A stretch of DNA of 64,000 nt. Source: DATATB01 sp036268995 (GTDB lineage: Bacteria; Planctomycetota; Planctomycetia; Pirellulales; PNKZ01). The stretch lies in contig DATATB010000010.1 in the NCBI GenBank assembly GCA_036268995.1, positions 6,864-70,863 of the forward strand. The letters run 5' to 3'. The notes under the pieces were generated by a model. That model saw nothing but the letters and a program-made list of their open reading frames with translations, searched no databases and had not been told where the DNA came from. Shown in pieces: positions 36,593 through 44,888 of the stretch. The translations under genes were made by a program, and so were the position numbers. Every line of letters starts with the position of its first letter. Position 1 is the stretch's first letter.

Positions 36593-37321
36593 ATGAAATG
36601 GCAATCGGCAATCGTGTTGCTGTTGGTGGCGGCGCTGGCCGCGGTCGATCTTTCGGCGCTCATTTCCATGACCAGCGAACTGGCCGCCGATTGCGTGCTG
36701 GCTTTGGCCGCCAGCCAGGTCGGCCTGGCGGCCTTGTGGTGCGCAGCCGGCGGGGGATCGATGTTTGTTCGGCTGGCCGCCGCCGGGCTGGTCGTGAACG
36801 TCTGGAGCTCCGCCCTGGGACCCTTCAGCCACGAAATGGCAACCGTGCTGCTCAGCGAACTCGGCGTGGTGCTGGCCGTCGTCTTGTGCCGGCGGCTGCT
36901 GGCCAATGTCACTGACAATCAAACAATGAATCAAACGGTGCCCAGCCATGCCGCCGGATTCAAAGCCTGTGTCTCGCTGGCCGACATGCTGGCCTTGACG
37001 ACAGTGTTCGCCCTGTTGCTGGGGCCGATTTCCTCATTCGAGCCCACGCCGGCCGGCGAGAACCTCAAGCTCCTGGGAGCCGCGCTGGGCTGCCAGGTGC
37101 TGGCCGTAGCCTGGGCCATGCTCAGTAGCGGCGCGAGCGTCCAGCGCTGGACTGTTGCACTGGCGGCCAGCGCCCTGCCGATGCTCGCCGCGGCGCGGCG
37201 ACTCGATTCGCCCGGGCGTGGACTGCGCATCGCTCTGCTGTCGGCCGGCCTACTGATATGCGCGCTGGCTGTAGTGAATGTTTGCGGGCGGTTGAAATCG
37301 CCGGCGGGCGCAGCGGCTTGA
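36593..37321 (+). CDS. Multi-pass membrane protein of unknown function
   Basis: The 242-residue protein has about six to seven hydrophobic segments (IVLLLVAALAAVDLSAL, CVLALAASQVGLAALW, TVFALLLGPISSF, IALLSAGLLICALAVV) with short polar loops and no clear motif. I do not recognise a family. The ATG at 36593 is preceded by GGAAG at very short spacing; starts further upstream read through the divergent spacer. It is divergent from protease copy B and ends just before a hairpin pair at 37352. Confidence 0.55.
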   Translation: MKWQSAIVLLLVAALAAVDLSALISMTSELAADCVLALAASQVGLAALWCAAGGGSMFVRLAAAGLVVNVWSSALGPFSHEMATVLLSELGVVLAVVLCRRLLANVTDNQTMNQTVPSHAAGFKACVSLADMLALTTVFALLLGPISSFEPTPAGENLKLLGAALGCQVLAVAWAMLSSGASVQRWTVALAASALPMLAAARRLDSPGRGLRIALLSAGLLICALAVVNVCGRLKSPAGAAA

Positions 37322-37351
37322 GCACTCCGGCATAAATGCGGGAACGCTTCG

Positions 37352-37433
37352 GGGTGCCACTGCTGGCTCGTCCAGCAGTGCGGAGTTCGATCGGTGCTCC
37401 ACCACATTGCTGGACGAGCCAGCAGTGGCACCC
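37352..37433. repeat. REPIN-like doublet, GGGTGCCACTGCTGG family
   Basis: Two 29-base arms (37352-37380 and 37405-37433) are inverted copies with one mismatch. Each arm contains its own hairpin, CACTGCTGG, loop CTCGT, CCAGCAGTG in the left arm. A single unit of the same family, GGGTGCCACTGCTGGCT, appears at 63976 at the window end. The doublet lies between two convergent genes. Confidence 0.75.
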
Positions 37434-37471
37434 GTTGTAGAACCCCCGGCACACTGAAACACGACATTAGC

Positions 37472-38299
37472 TCATGAAACTCCGCCGGGCGTCCACAGCC
37501 GGCCGCCGGTGGGTGTTGAATCGGCCAGCCGCCGGGCTTTGATCCGCACGTACGGCGCTACGTAGCGGCTGCGATGGGCAAATGTGCCGATGGTTGCATC
37601 GGGCTTGGCGTGCAGCGGCTCGATCAGATCTTCGATCACAAAGCCGCTGCGGCATAGCCCGCCGAGCAGCTCTTCCCAGCGGTGCAGAAATTCGAGCGTG
37701 CCGTGTTCGCGGTGCGGGCTGCCGGCCACCGGCGGCAGCGGCCCGCTGCGATAATAGGGCTCGAGCAATTCGTAGCCCAGCGGCGAAGGATCCACGGCCG
37801 CCTGCAAACTGGCCGGCTGCTTGTGCTGGCTGACGTACAGGCCGCCGGCGGCGACTACGCGGGCCACCTGGCGATAAACGAGCGTCACGTCGGGCACGTA
37901 GCAGGTGCTCACTGGCTGCACGACCATTTCGAACTCGCCGGCGGCAAACATCGACAGATCTTCCATCGATGTTTCGACTGTGCGGACGTCGAGCCCGCGC
38001 TCGGCCGCCACCTGGCGATCCAGGACCAGCATTTCGCGGCTGAGATCCACGACCGTGACGATGGCCCCGGCCGCCGCGTACAAGATGCTCTGCCGACCGC
38101 CGCCACTGGCCAGGCACAACAGCCGCTTGCCGGTCACGTCGCCCAGCCACCCGGTATCGATCTGCTCCTGCGGCCGGGCCACGTCCTCATCGGCCGCCGG
38201 CTGAGTAAACCGCTGCCGTTTTTTTACCCGCGCATCCCACGCCCGGCGATTATGCTCGCGAGCGGTGGAAGCCAGCGGATCGTTCTCCCCTTCCGTCAT
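37472..38299 (-). CDS. Class I SAM-dependent methyltransferase
   Basis: The 275-residue protein has SAM motif I, LLCLASGGGRQSILYAAAGA, with the acidic end VDLSREML and then EMVVQPVSTCYVPDV and QVARVVAAGGLYVS. GTLEFLHRWEELLGGL and a C-terminal region follow. No substrate is indicated. The N-terminus has a basic, Trp-containing helix (HNRRAWDARVKKRQRF) seen in several methyltransferases of this group. It starts 24 bases after the hicA stop on the same strand, possibly co-transcribed with hicBA. Confidence 0.75.
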   Translation of the reverse strand: MTEGENDPLASTAREHNRRAWDARVKKRQRFTQPAADEDVARPQEQIDTGWLGDVTGKRLLCLASGGGRQSILYAAAGAIVTVVDLSREMLVLDRQVAAERGLDVRTVETSMEDLSMFAAGEFEMVVQPVSTCYVPDVTLVYRQVARVVAAGGLYVSQHKQPASLQAAVDPSPLGYELLEPYYRSGPLPPVAGSPHREHGTLEFLHRWEELLGGLCRSGFVIEDLIEPLHAKPDATIGTFAHRSRYVAPYVRIKARRLADSTPTGGRLWTPGGVS

Positions 38300-38322
38300 C
38301 GTATTCCAAAAGAATCACGAGA

Positions 38323-38508
38323 TTACGGCCCAACGAGACCCAGGTCGCGGAAGATCTTGCGGGCGAGATGGTCATCGATTTCATTGTGCCGAGGCACGGC
38401 GGCGCGTCGACCATTTATTGAGTTGCCCCACCGAGAATGCTTGGCGCCATCGCGGATAAGCACGCAGTCATGCTTGCGTAGGTGGGCAATCGGCACATGC
38501 CGCTTCAA
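38323..38508 (-). CDS. hicA: HicA-type toxin (mRNA interferase)
   Basis: The 61-residue product has the small double-stranded RNA-binding-like HicA pattern: KHDCVLIRDGAKHSRW, with the catalytic-type His in GAKH, then RRAAVPRHNEIDDHLARKIFRDLGL. HicA cleaves mRNA and is blocked by HicB. It begins with a TTG (plus strand 38506-38508) that overlaps the hicB stop by four bases, so toxin translation depends on antitoxin translation. Other frames give a longer protein by running back through hicB in another frame; I reject that. The antitoxin-first order is the reverse of the classical hicAB. Confidence 0.8.
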   Translation of the reverse strand: MKRHVPIAHLRKHDCVLIRDGAKHSRWGNSINGRRAAVPRHNEIDDHLARKIFRDLGLVGP

Positions 38509-38717
38509 GTCTCGATGCTCACTTCCTCGTAGGAGCCCTGGCATGAGGCTAGCGCCTCGGCGCGATTCATTTCCAGCGCTTCGTGGAGAGCAGACTGGAG
38601 GTTTTCGAGCAATTCCTCGCGCGTGGCCCCTTGTGAGTTCACGCCCGAAACCTCCTCGATCCAACCGATCCACCACGGGCCTCGTTGCTGAACGACGGCT
38701 GTATAGGCTTGCGGCAT
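38505..38717 (-). CDS. hicB: HicB-type antitoxin
   Basis: This 70-residue protein has the partial RNase H-like HicB fold: YTAVVQQRGPWWIGWIEEVSGVNSQGATREELLENLQSAL, with the GVNSQGAT turn and helix typical of the family. It ends EEVSIET, without a separate DNA-binding helix-turn-helix, as in other short HicB proteins. It binds and neutralises HicA. A paralogue is found at 63655. Start ATG at 38717 lies 153 bases downstream of the rpoD stop. Confidence 0.82.
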   Translation of the reverse strand: MPQAYTAVVQQRGPWWIGWIEEVSGVNSQGATREELLENLQSALHEALEMNRAEALASCQGSYEEVSIET

Positions 38718-38794
38718 AAAAAAGCTCTCGGCTTAAGTCTCTCCTAAGGATGCCCTGTAACTGAACAATTGGCAACCGCTCGGCCTATTTGGCG

Positions 38795-38834
38795 CAACAA
38801 AAACGCCGGGCGGAAGTTTGCGTTCCGCCCGGCG
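38795..38834 (-). terminator. Rho-independent terminator of rpoD
   Basis: A perfect 12-bp GC-rich stem (CGCCGGGCGGAA with TTCCGCCCGGCG, 7-base loop) is followed on the minus strand by five T and then GTTG. It lies 35 bases after the rpoD stop and separates it from hicBA. Confidence 0.85.
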
Positions 38835-38869
38835 CGATCGTAATTCAGAATCCGACGTTGCGGCGACCG

Positions 38870-40435
38870 TTAGTCCAGGAAGCCGGCTAGTTCTTGGCTG
38901 CGGCTGGGTTGCTGCAGCTTGCGGACGGCCTTGGCTTCGATCTGGCGGATGCGCTCGCGGGTGACTTTGAAGATGTGGCCGACTTCTTCCAGCGTGTAGC
39001 TGTAGCCGTCGCCCAGTCCGTAACGAAGCTTGATGATCTCGCGCTCGCGGTAGCTGAGCGTCTTGAGCACCTTGTTGATCCGCCCGCGGAGCATTTCCTG
39101 GGCGGCGCCGGTGGCCGGGCTCTCGACGCCCTGGTCGGGCAGCAGATCGCCAAAATGGCTGTCCTCGCTGTTGCCCACCGGACGATCGAGGCTGATCGGA
39201 TAGCGGCTCATGGCCAACACGCGACGCGTCTCGTCGACCGCCGTGCCGGCGGCCTTGGCCGTTTCTTCGATCGTCGGCTCGCGGCCGAGTTCTTGCAAAA
39301 GCTGCCGCGAGACATTGCGGACCTTGGACATGGTTTCGACCATGTGCACCGGGATGCGGATGGTGCGGCTCTGGTCGGCCACGGCCCGGGTGATCGCCTG
39401 GCGAATCCACCACGTGGCGTAGGTGCAGAACTTGAACCCGCGCCGATACTCGAATTTGTCCACGGCCCGCATCAGGCCGGCGTTGCCCTCCTGGATCAAA
39501 TCCAGGAAGCTCAACCCACGGTTGCGGTACTTTTTGGCAATCGACACGACCAGCCGCAGGTTGCCTTCCGACAGCCCGCGCTTGGCCTTTTGATACTGTG
39601 CGTACACGGCGTTGAGGCAGCGCACGCGATTACGCAGGCTGGTGGGCGTTTCCTGCGTCAGACACAGGATCGACCGCAACTCCGAGAGCCAGGCCTTGCG
39701 CTCGTCGGCCGGGCCTTTAGCCGCCTTGTGATTGGCGATCCGGGCCTTGAGCGCGTCGACATGATGGCTGTAGTCCTCGAGCGTCTTGATCAGCGACTCG
39801 ATCCGCTGGGTGCGCAGGCCGAGTTCTTCGACCAGGCGGACGGCGCGGCGACGACGACGGGCCAGGCGCACCCAGGCCTCGCGGCGCTCGCCCGAACGGC
39901 GGTTTTTGTTCAGCGAGATACGATAGTCGTCCCAGTTGCGCTTGAGCAGGATGTCGAGCGTGCGCAGATTATGGGGGAAACGCCCCAAGATCTGGTCCTT
40001 CTCCAAGCGATCGGTGACCGACACTTGCACGGTGCGGTCGAAGGGAAGCTCGCCCGTGTGGACGCGCTTGAGCACCTTCGAGGCGTTCTTGATCACCAGG
40101 TCGCATTCCAGCAGTTTGCGGCGGAAGCGAGCGCGCGTGATCTCGATTTCCTTGGCCAGCGCGATTTCTTCCTGCCGCGTGAGCAGGGGGATTTCGCCCA
40201 TCTGGGTCAAGTACATGCGGACCGGATCGTCGGACCACGATTCGGCTTCCTCGCCGGTGGCCGCCAACAGGTCGTCGGGCTTAAGGTCGGCGTCGGAGTC
40301 CGCGTCGTCGGCAACCGCGAGCAGGTCGTCCTGCAAGTCGTCGTCTTCGACGTCGTCCTTGTCGGCCAACTCTACGGCTTCGTCAGAAGCGGGCGTCCCT
40401 TCGTCTTCCAATTCGTCCAACAATGCATCGTACAA
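38870..40435 (-). CDS. rpoD: RNA polymerase primary sigma factor (SigA/RpoD type)
   Basis: The 521-residue protein carries region 1.2 (DPVRMYLTQMGEIPLL), region 2 (RLVVSIAKKYRNRGLSFLDLIQEGN to WWIRQAITRAVADQ), region 3, and region 4.2 (YTLEEVGHIFKVTRERIRQIEAKA). The first 65 residues are strongly acidic with no recognisable region 1.1. A non-conserved, Arg-rich spacer of about 130 residues separates 1.2 from 2. The start is a TTG at 40435 with AGGAG 8 bases upstream. Sequence identity to group 1 sigma is clear, but planctomycetes can have several such factors, so being the only housekeeping sigma is not certain. Confidence 0.92.
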   Translation of the reverse strand: MYDALLDELEDEGTPASDEAVELADKDDVEDDDLQDDLLAVADDADSDADLKPDDLLAATGEEAESWSDDPVRMYLTQMGEIPLLTRQEEIALAKEIEITRARFRRKLLECDLVIKNASKVLKRVHTGELPFDRTVQVSVTDRLEKDQILGRFPHNLRTLDILLKRNWDDYRISLNKNRRSGERREAWVRLARRRRRAVRLVEELGLRTQRIESLIKTLEDYSHHVDALKARIANHKAAKGPADERKAWLSELRSILCLTQETPTSLRNRVRCLNAVYAQYQKAKRGLSEGNLRLVVSIAKKYRNRGLSFLDLIQEGNAGLMRAVDKFEYRRGFKFCTYATWWIRQAITRAVADQSRTIRIPVHMVETMSKVRNVSRQLLQELGREPTIEETAKAAGTAVDETRRVLAMSRYPISLDRPVGNSEDSHFGDLLPDQGVESPATGAAQEMLRGRINKVLKTLSYREREIIKLRYGLGDGYSYTLEEVGHIFKVTRERIRQIEAKAVRKLQQPSRSQELAGFLD

Positions 40436-41001
40436 AGTTCACGCTCCTACAAGGTGAGACACGGATTTTCCAGGGCAGGCGGAAACCACTTGCGGCCGCG
40501 ATACAACCGCCGGACGGGCCCGGACGATTAAAACACCCAGACGAATCAAGCAGCCGGATGGCCAGACTTCCTCAAGCAGGCCGAGTGGCGCGTGCAGCAG
40601 AGGCAAGGCGGGTAGGGCCTCCTGCTTAGGAGTGCACGGGTGCCACATTTAAACGCCCCCAAAGTCCAGCAATTATCCGCGCCAGGGTGCCGAAAAGCCA
40701 ACAAATTCTATCACGATTTTTTCAGTCTCTGACCGACACGGTCCATTTGGAAAAAGATGCCCTAGGGGCAAGAGAAATGGACTGCGCATTCGACGCAAAT
40801 TATCTATTTTAAACAAGCCGCTTTGCCCGGCGAGACCACCGCGACCACTGCACGCGTCGCACGACGTGTGTCTCGCTGGCCACCGCAATTATTCGGTGCG
40901 CCGCGCCCGCGGTCCAGGGTCGCTAGCACGCGAAAAGCGACAAAAACTTCCGCCGCACGCCACGAAGGCCGGCGACATGCTGCACGGTTCGCCTTGGGCG
41001 T
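40436..41001. other. Intergenic region upstream of rpoD
   Basis: This 566-base spacer separates rpoD from a small minus-strand gene. Its most AT-rich part, about 40690-40820, probably carries the sigma factor promoter; no pair of boxes is convincing enough to place it. No RNA gene or conserved frame was seen. Confidence 0.4.
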
Positions 41002-41235
41002 CTAGACCTCCGGCAGCGTCTTGATGAAGGCGGCGGCTTGCTTCATGCCGCAGTCCATAGCGCCTGAATAAACCTTGATTGCAGCCCGGCGGTTGCCTGC
41101 CTTGATCAGTCGGCGAATCGTATCGAGGTCTTTGGGTAGGAGCACGCGGGGTGGAGTCGAGTTCGCGGAGGTCGGAGGTGGGGAAAGCCGACCGCCGTGG
41201 GGCGCAAGCGCCGGGCGGTCACGTTGTTGTTGCAT
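41002..41235 (-). CDS. Small protein with ribosomal L7/L12 C-terminal-like segment
   Basis: The 77-residue product ends with LDTIRRLIKAGNRRAAIKVYSGAMDCGMKQAAAFIKTL. This follows the pattern of the L7/L12 C-terminal domain (helix, GNK-IxAIK, GxGLKEAK), a fold also found in small stand-alone bacterial proteins. The N-terminal third is Pro/Ser-rich and probably disordered. The start at 41235 is supported by AGGA 6 bases upstream. It is not the L7/L12 ribosomal gene, since the body is much shorter and no rplJ is near. Function unknown. Confidence 0.6.
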   Translation of the reverse strand: MQQQRDRPALAPHGGRLSPPPTSANSTPPRVLLPKDLDTIRRLIKAGNRRAAIKVYSGAMDCGMKQAAAFIKTLPEV

Positions 41236-41536
41236 GGAATCCTGGTGCAGGACAGTGATGGTGGGGCGGAGAGCAGCATGAAATCTAGTCTCCGCTGATT
41301 GCCGGCATGGCTCAATCCTTCGACTTGGGTCGCGCACGCCCCTAACAAGGATGCCGCCCGTCCTGGGCCACCCTCGGCTTCCCGGCCCTGAATGTCAGGC
41401 CGCGAGCGCCGGCCGCGGGCCCTACGCCGCCCGGCGGCTTGCGATAGAATGAGCCGCCGCCCGGTGCGTGACATGCAACGGCGGTATTCGTCGTTTTCGC
41501 CTTTTCGCTCAATCCTTTCGAGGAGCACCGCGCATC
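41236..41536. other. Divergent intergenic region, nothing recognised
   Basis: The 301 bases between the small L7/L12-like gene and the SDR gene hold the two ribosome sites at their ends. I see no palindrome, repeat or conserved frame in it. Confidence 0.4.
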
Positions 41537-42322
41537 ATGATCCTGGCCGGCAAAGTAGCCCTGGTGACCGGCGCCAGCCGGGGCATTGGCCGCGCGGCAG
41601 CCCTGGCTCTGGCCGAGGCGGGTGCCGACGTGGTGGTCAATCACCTGGCCGAGCCGGACGACGCCGCGCGCGTGATCGACGACATCGGGCGGCTGGGGCG
41701 CCGCGGGCTGGCCATCGAAGCCGACGTGGCCGATCGCCTGGCGGTCGACGAAATGGTGCGGCAGGCCCGAGCCGAGCTGGGCGGGCTGGACGTGGCCGTG
41801 ACCAATGCGGCCTTTAGCGATCGCGAACCCTTTCATTTGGCCGACCTGCGCGGATTTGCCCGCACGATCGACGTGACGATGTGGGGCGCGTTTCACACGC
41901 TCCGCGCCGCGGCGCTGGCGATGATCGAGCAGGCCGGCGGCGGGTCGATCGTCGTGGTCAGCTCGCCGCATGCCCGGATCGCGGTCCCCGGCTCGATGGC
42001 CTACAACATGGCGAAAGCGGCGATCGACCAGATGGCCCGCACCGCTGCGCTGGAGCTGGCCGAGCACCGGATTCGCGTCAATATCCTGCACCCCGGCTGG
42101 ATCGACACGCCCGGCGAGCGCAAGTTTGCCAGCGAGCCGCAATTGGAACAGGCCGGCCTCAAACTCCCCTGGAAGCGGTTGGGACGGCCGGAGGAGATCG
42201 CCCGCGGGATCGTCTTCCTCAGCGATCCGGCCAGCGAATACATCACCGGCAGCACGCTCAATATCGACGGCGGCATCACCTTGCCGTGGTGGGCCAATCG
42301 CGGCTCGGCGGTATCGGAATAG
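41537..42322 (+). CDS. Short-chain dehydrogenase/reductase (SDR)
   Basis: The 261-residue enzyme has the classical SDR motifs: VTGASRGIGRA for NAD(P), NAAFSDRE in place of NNAG, SIVVVSSPH with the catalytic Ser, and YNMAK with Tyr156 and Lys160. The C-terminus DPASEYITGSTLNIDGG is typical. The position after motif I ends VVVNHL, without a clear acidic residue, leaving the cofactor open. Substrate unknown. GAGGAG lies upstream of the ATG at 41537; the start at 41468 is not favoured. Confidence 0.88.
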   Translation: MILAGKVALVTGASRGIGRAAALALAEAGADVVVNHLAEPDDAARVIDDIGRLGRRGLAIEADVADRLAVDEMVRQARAELGGLDVAVTNAAFSDREPFHLADLRGFARTIDVTMWGAFHTLRAAALAMIEQAGGGSIVVVSSPHARIAVPGSMAYNMAKAAIDQMARTAALELAEHRIRVNILHPGWIDTPGERKFASEPQLEQAGLKLPWKRLGRPEEIARGIVFLSDPASEYITGSTLNIDGGITLPWWANRGSAVSE

Positions 42323-42324
42323 GA

Positions 42325-42416
42325 AATGATGAATGCGGAAGGATGAATGATGAATGGGGCAGGGGCAGCGGGTTGAGGTATTTCATTTATCATTCCGCAT
42401 TCATCATTCCGCATTG
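42325..42416. repeat. GATGAAT tandem repeat with inverted copy, SDR-floA gap
   Basis: The left part has GATGAATG and TGCGGAAGGATGAATGATG units. The right part reads the inverted form, TTCATTTATCATTCCGCATTC and so on. The imperfect arms, about 34 bases each, enclose a short GC-rich loop. It belongs to the same family as the hairpins at 44805, 45671 and 51221. Confidence 0.75.
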
Positions 42417-42464
42417 GCTTTCGCCCGGTTATTCTGACTGCGGCTTTTGACCGAGGATTTTCTC

Positions 42465-43469
42465 ATGCATGCGAACATGTTTCTGGCGCAACTTTCCGCC
42501 GACTCGGCCGGGCTGCTGCTGGGCGCCGCGGTGCTGCTGCTGTTGGCCGGGGCCTTTCTGCTGGTCCTGATGATCTACGGCAACCTCTGGTTCCAGGCGT
42601 ACATGTCCAACGCCCGGGTCAGCCTGTTCAGCCTGATTGGCATGACGCTGCGCCAGGTCGACGCCCGGACCATCGTACGCTCCAAGATCATGGCCATGCA
42701 GGCGGGCATCGGCAACGATGCGGTCACGGGCATCACCACCCGGCGGCTTGAGGCCCATTACCTGGCCGGCGGCAATGTGCCCGGCGTGATCCGGGCGATC
42801 ATCGCCGCCCATCGCGCCGACATCGACCTGGACTTCGACCGGGCCGCGGCCATCGATCTGGCCGGCCGCGACGTGCTCGAAGCGGTGCAGACCAGCGTGT
42901 ATCCCAAAGTGATCGATTGCCCCGATCAAAAGAGCCGCTCGACCTTAAGCGCCATCGCCAAAAACGGCGTCGAGTTGAAGATTCGCGCTCGGGTCACTGT
43001 CCGCACGAACCTCAAGCAATTGATCGGCGGAGCCACGGAAGAAACGGTCATCGCCCGCGTGGGCGAAGGGATCATCACGTCCATCGGATCGTCGGAAAAC
43101 CATCTGGTCGTGATGGAAAACCCCAACCTGATTTCAAAGGCGGTGCTCGACCGCGGGCTGGATGCCCAGACCGCCTTTGAGATTGTCTCGATCGACATTG
43201 CCGACATCGACGTGGGCGAGAACATCGGGGCCCGCTTGCAGGCCGATCAGGCCGAAGCCGACACGCGCGTGGCCCGGGCCAGGGCCGAAGAGCGCCGCGC
43301 CATCGCCATTGCCCGCGAGCAGGAGATGCGGGCCAAGGTAGCCGAGAACCGGGCCCGCGTGGTGCTGGCCGAATCGCAAGTGCCGCTGGCCATGGCCACC
43401 GCCTTCCGCGAGGGGCATTTTGAGGCGCAGTCTGTCCCGGCGGCGCCCAATGCGCGCGGCAAGACGTAG
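42465..43469 (+). CDS. floA: Flotillin-like protein FloA
   Basis: FloA scaffolds ordered membrane microdomains. The 334-residue protein begins with a hydrophobic hairpin (SAGLLLGAAVLLLLAGAFLLVLMIYG) that inserts in the membrane, followed by YMSNARVSLFSLIGMTLRQVD. The SPFH domain (GVELKIRARVTVRTNLKQLIGGA, VGEGIITSIGS) and the Ala/Glu-rich coiled coil (ADQAEADTRVARARAEERRAIA) match the YqfA/FloA family. CGAGGA lies 8 bases before the ATG at 42465; a TTG at 42447 is also in frame. Stands alone as a transcription unit. Confidence 0.9.
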   Translation: MHANMFLAQLSADSAGLLLGAAVLLLLAGAFLLVLMIYGNLWFQAYMSNARVSLFSLIGMTLRQVDARTIVRSKIMAMQAGIGNDAVTGITTRRLEAHYLAGGNVPGVIRAIIAAHRADIDLDFDRAAAIDLAGRDVLEAVQTSVYPKVIDCPDQKSRSTLSAIAKNGVELKIRARVTVRTNLKQLIGGATEETVIARVGEGIITSIGSSENHLVVMENPNLISKAVLDRGLDAQTAFEIVSIDIADIDVGENIGARLQADQAEADTRVARARAEERRAIAIAREQEMRAKVAENRARVVLAESQVPLAMATAFREGHFEAQSVPAAPNARGKT

Positions 43470-43679
43470 CGCATGCTGCCGGCGGTCCCGCAGATTTGCC
43501 GTCGGGCCCAGCCTGAATCAGGCGTTTGACTAGACTGTCAATCTAGAATACGATTCTAGTCAATTCGGCGGCAGGCGTCCGAACCGCGATTGATCCTGGC
43601 GCTGCCGCCACCCGCGTCGACGTCCCGCCCGAACCGACCGCCCTGGCGGAGCCGATCTCATGCTCACGATCGTTGGTAA
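43470..43679. other. Intergenic region next to a gene remnant
   Basis: The 210 bases after floA have no recognisable frame. A short string, CTAGACTGTCAATCTAG (43529-43545), is an imperfect palindrome. The region may be further decayed sequence of the DUF1501 gene listed next. Confidence 0.35.
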
Positions 43680-43826
43680 ACCGCAGAGCAGCCCTACGGC
43701 GTCTCGAATATGTTGAGCACCATCTACCGCGCCATTGGCATCGATCCCGCCACTAGCTTCGTCAACTCGAGCGGCCGGCCGATCGCCATTCTCGACCAGC
43801 GCGAACCGATCGCCGGATTGCTCTGA
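43680..43826 (+). pseudogene. Remnant of a DUF1501 protein C-terminus
   Basis: One frame from 43695 to a TGA at 43824-43826 reads YGVSNMLSTIYRAIGIDPAT, FVNSSGRPIAILDQREP and IAGLL. This is the usual C-terminal end of planctomycete DUF1501 (sulfatase-like) proteins, in which the last residues name the GID and GRP-type turns. The frame is closed by a stop at 43677-43679, and the several hundred residues before it are missing. I therefore call it a gene fragment left by deletion. The opposite-strand open frame over this place shows no domain. Confidence 0.55.
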
Positions 43827-43954
43827 TCGGGCCGTCGCCCGCAAGCGGTTTTTGCGGGGCATCGACAGTCGACACGCGCGGGCCGGCCGATTAGGCTATG
43901 CTGCACTCGCCGCCCGTGCCTGCCGATTCCGCACCCGCCTTGGAGAAAACTCCC

Positions 43955-44800
43955 ATGATCGCACGCCTGAGCCTTTGCCTGTTGATGGTCCTGCTGCCGG
44001 CAGCGCGGCTGCTGGCTGCGCCCGATCCAGAGCAGCCGGCCATTGCGCCGGGCGACCAGGTGATCAAGCTGTTCAACGGCCGCGACATGACCGGCCTGTA
44101 TACCTGGCTGCGCGAGACCCAGTACGAAGACCCCAAGCACGTGTTCACCGTCCACGACGGACTGCTGCACATCTCGGGCGACGGCTACGGCTACGTGACC
44201 ACCAAGCAAGCCTACAAGGATTACCGGCTGATCGCCGAGTTCCGCTGGGGCACGCGCACCTGGGGCACGCGCAAGGACCGGACCAAGGATTCGGGCATTC
44301 TCGTACACTGCGTCGGGCCCGACGGCAACAACGGCAACTGGATGGCCTCGATCGAAGCGCAGATCATCGAAGGCGGCGTGGGCGATCTGCTGGTGGTCGG
44401 CGGCAAGTACAGCGACGGCTCGGCCGTGCCCATGTCGCTCACCTGCGAGCTGCGCACCGACGCCCAGGGCAACATCTTCAAGGACGCGATGGGCGTATAT
44501 TGGAAAAAGGGCGGCCCGCGGAAGACTTTTCCTGCCGGGCGCATCAATTGGTACGGCCGCGACCCGGACTGGAAAGACGTGCTGGGCTTCCGCGGCAAGC
44601 AAGACGTCGAGAGTCCCGACGGCCAGTGGACGCGGATGGAAGTCATCTGCGACGGCGGCCACGTCCGCGTAATCGTCAACGGCGTGCCGGTGAACGAAGG
44701 TTTTGACGCCTTCCCTTCGGCCGGCAAGATCATCTTCCAGACCGAGATGGCCGAAATCTTCTTCCGCAAAATCGAACTCTGGCCGCTACCGAGCAAGTAA
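43955..44800 (+). CDS. Secreted DUF1080 (3-keto-disaccharide hydrolase-like) protein
   Basis: The 281-residue protein has a signal peptide (LSLCLLMVLLPAARLLA) and one DUF1080 jelly roll: QVIKLFNGRDMTGLYTWL, FTVHDGLLHISGDGYGYVTT, YRLIAEFRWG, KDSGILVHCVGPDGN, WMASIEAQIIEGGVGDLLVV and VRVIVNGVPVNEGFDAFPSAGKI. The family includes hydrolases and lyases that cut 3-keto glycosides in the periplasm. GGAG lies 9 bases before the ATG at 43955. A stop is followed at once by the repeat at 44805. Confidence 0.85.
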   Translation: MIARLSLCLLMVLLPAARLLAAPDPEQPAIAPGDQVIKLFNGRDMTGLYTWLRETQYEDPKHVFTVHDGLLHISGDGYGYVTTKQAYKDYRLIAEFRWGTRTWGTRKDRTKDSGILVHCVGPDGNNGNWMASIEAQIIEGGVGDLLVVGGKYSDGSAVPMSLTCELRTDAQGNIFKDAMGVYWKKGGPRKTFPAGRINWYGRDPDWKDVLGFRGKQDVESPDGQWTRMEVICDGGHVRVIVNGVPVNEGFDAFPSAGKIIFQTEMAEIFFRKIELWPLPSK

Positions 44801-44804
44801 AAAG

Positions 44805-44886
44805 CAATGCGGAAGTAGGAAGTATGACTGATGAATGGAAAACGGCGGCCGGCGCCGGCTTCCCCTATTCATCATTCATCATTTCC
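44805..44886. repeat. GATGAAT-type repeat with inverted copy between convergent genes
   Basis: The left half has AATGCGGAAGTAGGAAG and GATGAATGG; the right half reads CTATTCATCATTCATCATT, its inverse. A palindromic core GCCGGCGCCGGC lies between. The arms are imperfect. It sits between the stop codons of two convergent genes, where it could act as a two-way terminator. Confidence 0.65.
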
Positions 44887-44888
44887 TC

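Noticed and set aside
43560..43862. Minus-strand frame of 100 codons over the DUF1501 remnant
   Set aside because: The plus-strand remnant has a recognisable C-terminus, while this frame has none.
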